Below are positions 63,140-64,000 of a DNA stretch of 64,000 nt, piece after piece. This stretch comes from Brasilonema angustatum HA4187-MV1. Lineage in GTDB: Bacteria > Cyanobacteriota > Cyanobacteriia > Cyanobacteriales > Nostocaceae. The translations under genes were made by a program, and so were the position numbers. Below the pieces are notes generated by a model. That model made no database searches. It was not told the DNA's origin and worked only from the letters and a program-made list of their open reading frames with translations. Each line of letters opens with the position of its first letter. The first letter of the stretch is position 1. Location of the stretch: positions 1 through 64,000 of the forward strand of contig JAHHGV010000019.1 of the NCBI GenBank assembly GCA_019359695.1. The letters are read 5' to 3'.

Positions 63140-63625
63140 TTATCGTCGCCAGCACCAGCTCAAAAGTGTGCCACCTACCAATAGTTTTACTGTTTCCAAA
63201 ATCCAGTAACCACCATGCAGTATATTCATACTTGCTGGAATTTCAGCAGTTGTCTCAAACAGGTTCAGTTCGATTCCGAGGGCAGACATTTGCGGAGTGA
63301 ACAAGTAGGTGTTAATAGAAGCGATCGCCAGCAGTAATACAGACAAAATAATTGCACCGCGACGCCACTGAGATTGGCTGTTGCACACAGCTAACACGCT
63401 GGTTAATACTAAGCCAGCAGAGAGCAATTCGATACGATTAAAATTCCAGAAAAGTGTATAGCCAGCTGAAGCAAAGTTGGCTTGAGTCATCATGCCAGAA
63501 ACGTAAAGAGTAGGCATAATTACCAAGTCAAGAAATAAGCTGGCACTGAGCCAAAAGCCTAAAGCTAATATGGCAACATTTTGCCAAATCGGTCGCTTAA
63601 GTTCGACGCTAGAAACTGCCTGCAT
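63140..63625 (-). CDS. Four-helix membrane protein (DUF4149-like)
   Basis: 161 residues with four hydrophobic segments: NVAILALGFWLSASLFLDLV, IELLSAGLVLTSVLAV, AIILSVLLLAIASINTYLF and ILETVKLLVGGTLLSW. The arrangement resembles DUF4149-type proteins as I remember them. Function is unknown. It is convergent with the half-size GDT1 gene. Confidence 0.65.
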   Translation of the reverse strand: MQAVSSVELKRPIWQNVAILALGFWLSASLFLDLVIMPTLYVSGMMTQANFASAGYTLFWNFNRIELLSAGLVLTSVLAVCNSQSQWRRGAIILSVLLLAIASINTYLFTPQMSALGIELNLFETTAEIPASMNILHGGYWILETVKLLVGGTLLSWCWRR

Positions 63626-63965
63626 AATTGTGAATAATTGCGTGTGTTTATATTTTTAGTTTCTAACTTAACAAGGCACTTTGACAACACAAGTCAATAA
63701 TCTTTTACAAAGTTCTTATAACTTTGCAAACTGAGTTGGGTATCTTTTGCCTAAGTAGACCTCTGGTAAAAATGATTTTTAGTGCAAGCGCGGTAAAGGT
63801 TTCATAGCCATTTTTACCAGAGGTCTAGTACCGTTGAAGAAGAATTCACAATTGTGAATTCTGACTCCTTTTTTTTCTGAAAACGTAGAGCACACAAAAC
63901 TAAATCGTAAAATTAAGTTATGGGGCAAGTTTGTCACCTGTCATAGATCCACCGGAAGCAAAACA
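63626..63965. other. Intergenic region with a small MITE
   Basis: 340 bp. Apart from the 72-bp inverted-repeat element at 63756-63827 nothing is recognised. GAATTCACAATTGTGAATTC (63842-63861) is a perfect 20-bp palindrome that could be an operator. Confidence 0.5.
63756..63827. mobile_element. 72-bp MITE-like element
   Basis: 19-bp perfect terminal inverted repeats TAGACCTCTGGTAAAAATG / CATTTTTACCAGAGGTCTA enclose 34 bp. The outer TA on both sides could be a duplicated TA target, as for IS630/Tc1-type elements. No second copy is present in the window. Confidence 0.7.
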
Positions 63966-64000
63966 ATGCGTGTAGCATTTTTCTTAGGTACAGCAATTGC
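63966..64000 (+). CDS. Start of a gene cut by the window edge
   Basis: ATG 63966 opens MRVAFFLGTAIA before the sequence ends. GGAAG eight bases upstream can act as a ribosome binding site. Too short to identify. Confidence 0.4.
   Translation, partial: MRVAFFLGTAI

Overview
The window comes from a filamentous, probably heterocyst-forming cyanobacterium (Nostocales type). The support is a cyanobacterial-order ATP synthase operon, a tmRNA with a cyanobacterial tag, psb30, a CP43/IsiA-like fragment, CYP110-like P450s, an XisH/XisI pair, PEP-CTERM and DUF1818 proteins, many GCGATCGC octamers and several cyanobacterial short repeats. The species cannot be fixed from sequence alone.

Layout. 0.4-1.5 kb: a VapBC toxin-antitoxin pair and a gene remnant. 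1.8-8.7 kb: atpI-B-E-G-F-H-A-C, with a repeat-filled gap between atpG and atpF. 8.8-10.9 kb: an internally deleted methyltransferase, ssrA (tmRNA) and cbiD. 11.2-14.0 kb: a small two-gene unit and a HaeIII/NgoPII-like restriction-modification pair. 14.1-19.6 kb: a transketolase-like enzyme and two P450s, with a 161-bp MITE-like element between them. 19.9-20.7 kb: xisI/xisH.

20.7-37.2 kb is the unusual part. It is the rearranged remnant of a type V-K CRISPR-associated transposon (CAST). The transposition genes are damaged: tnsB has lost its 5' half, tnsC has an in-frame stop, and tniQ is cut and joined to hsdM. The targeting half looks intact: cas12k, a tracrRNA region, a CRISPR array, a separate short homing guide, a transposon end with five repeated TnsB-type sites, and the target tRNA-Pro gene. 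The first 14 nt of the homing guide match tRNA-Pro next to a GTA PAM, and the transposon end lies exactly 60 bp from that PAM. Between tniQ and cas12k lies a defence cargo: a rearranged type I R-M system, a DUF1016 nuclease, an orphan MqsA-like antitoxin, and a NurA plus split-HerA module. Just upstream of tnsB is a small graveyard of trypco2, CHAT and formylglycine-enzyme-like fragments.

37.2-53.2 kb returns to ordinary chromosome: DUF1818, mutY, cysH, a PEP-CTERM protein, a HEAT-repeat protein, sbcD, an APC permease, a CP43-like fragment, a hydrolase, an SDR, a manganese-exporter-type gene behind a yybP-ykoY riboswitch, recJ, psb30 and a YkgJ-like protein. 53.8-62.2 kb is a co-oriented cluster: a GTP cyclohydrolase II-RibD reductase fusion, a dehydrogenase, an atypical pterin-synthase homologue, a glycosyltransferase, three methyltransferases and a sugar-binding lipoprotein-like protein. 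It may make a modified pterin or pyrimidine glycoside. The window ends with two more GDT1/UPF0016 genes, a membrane protein, a 72-bp MITE and the first codons of a gene cut by the window edge.
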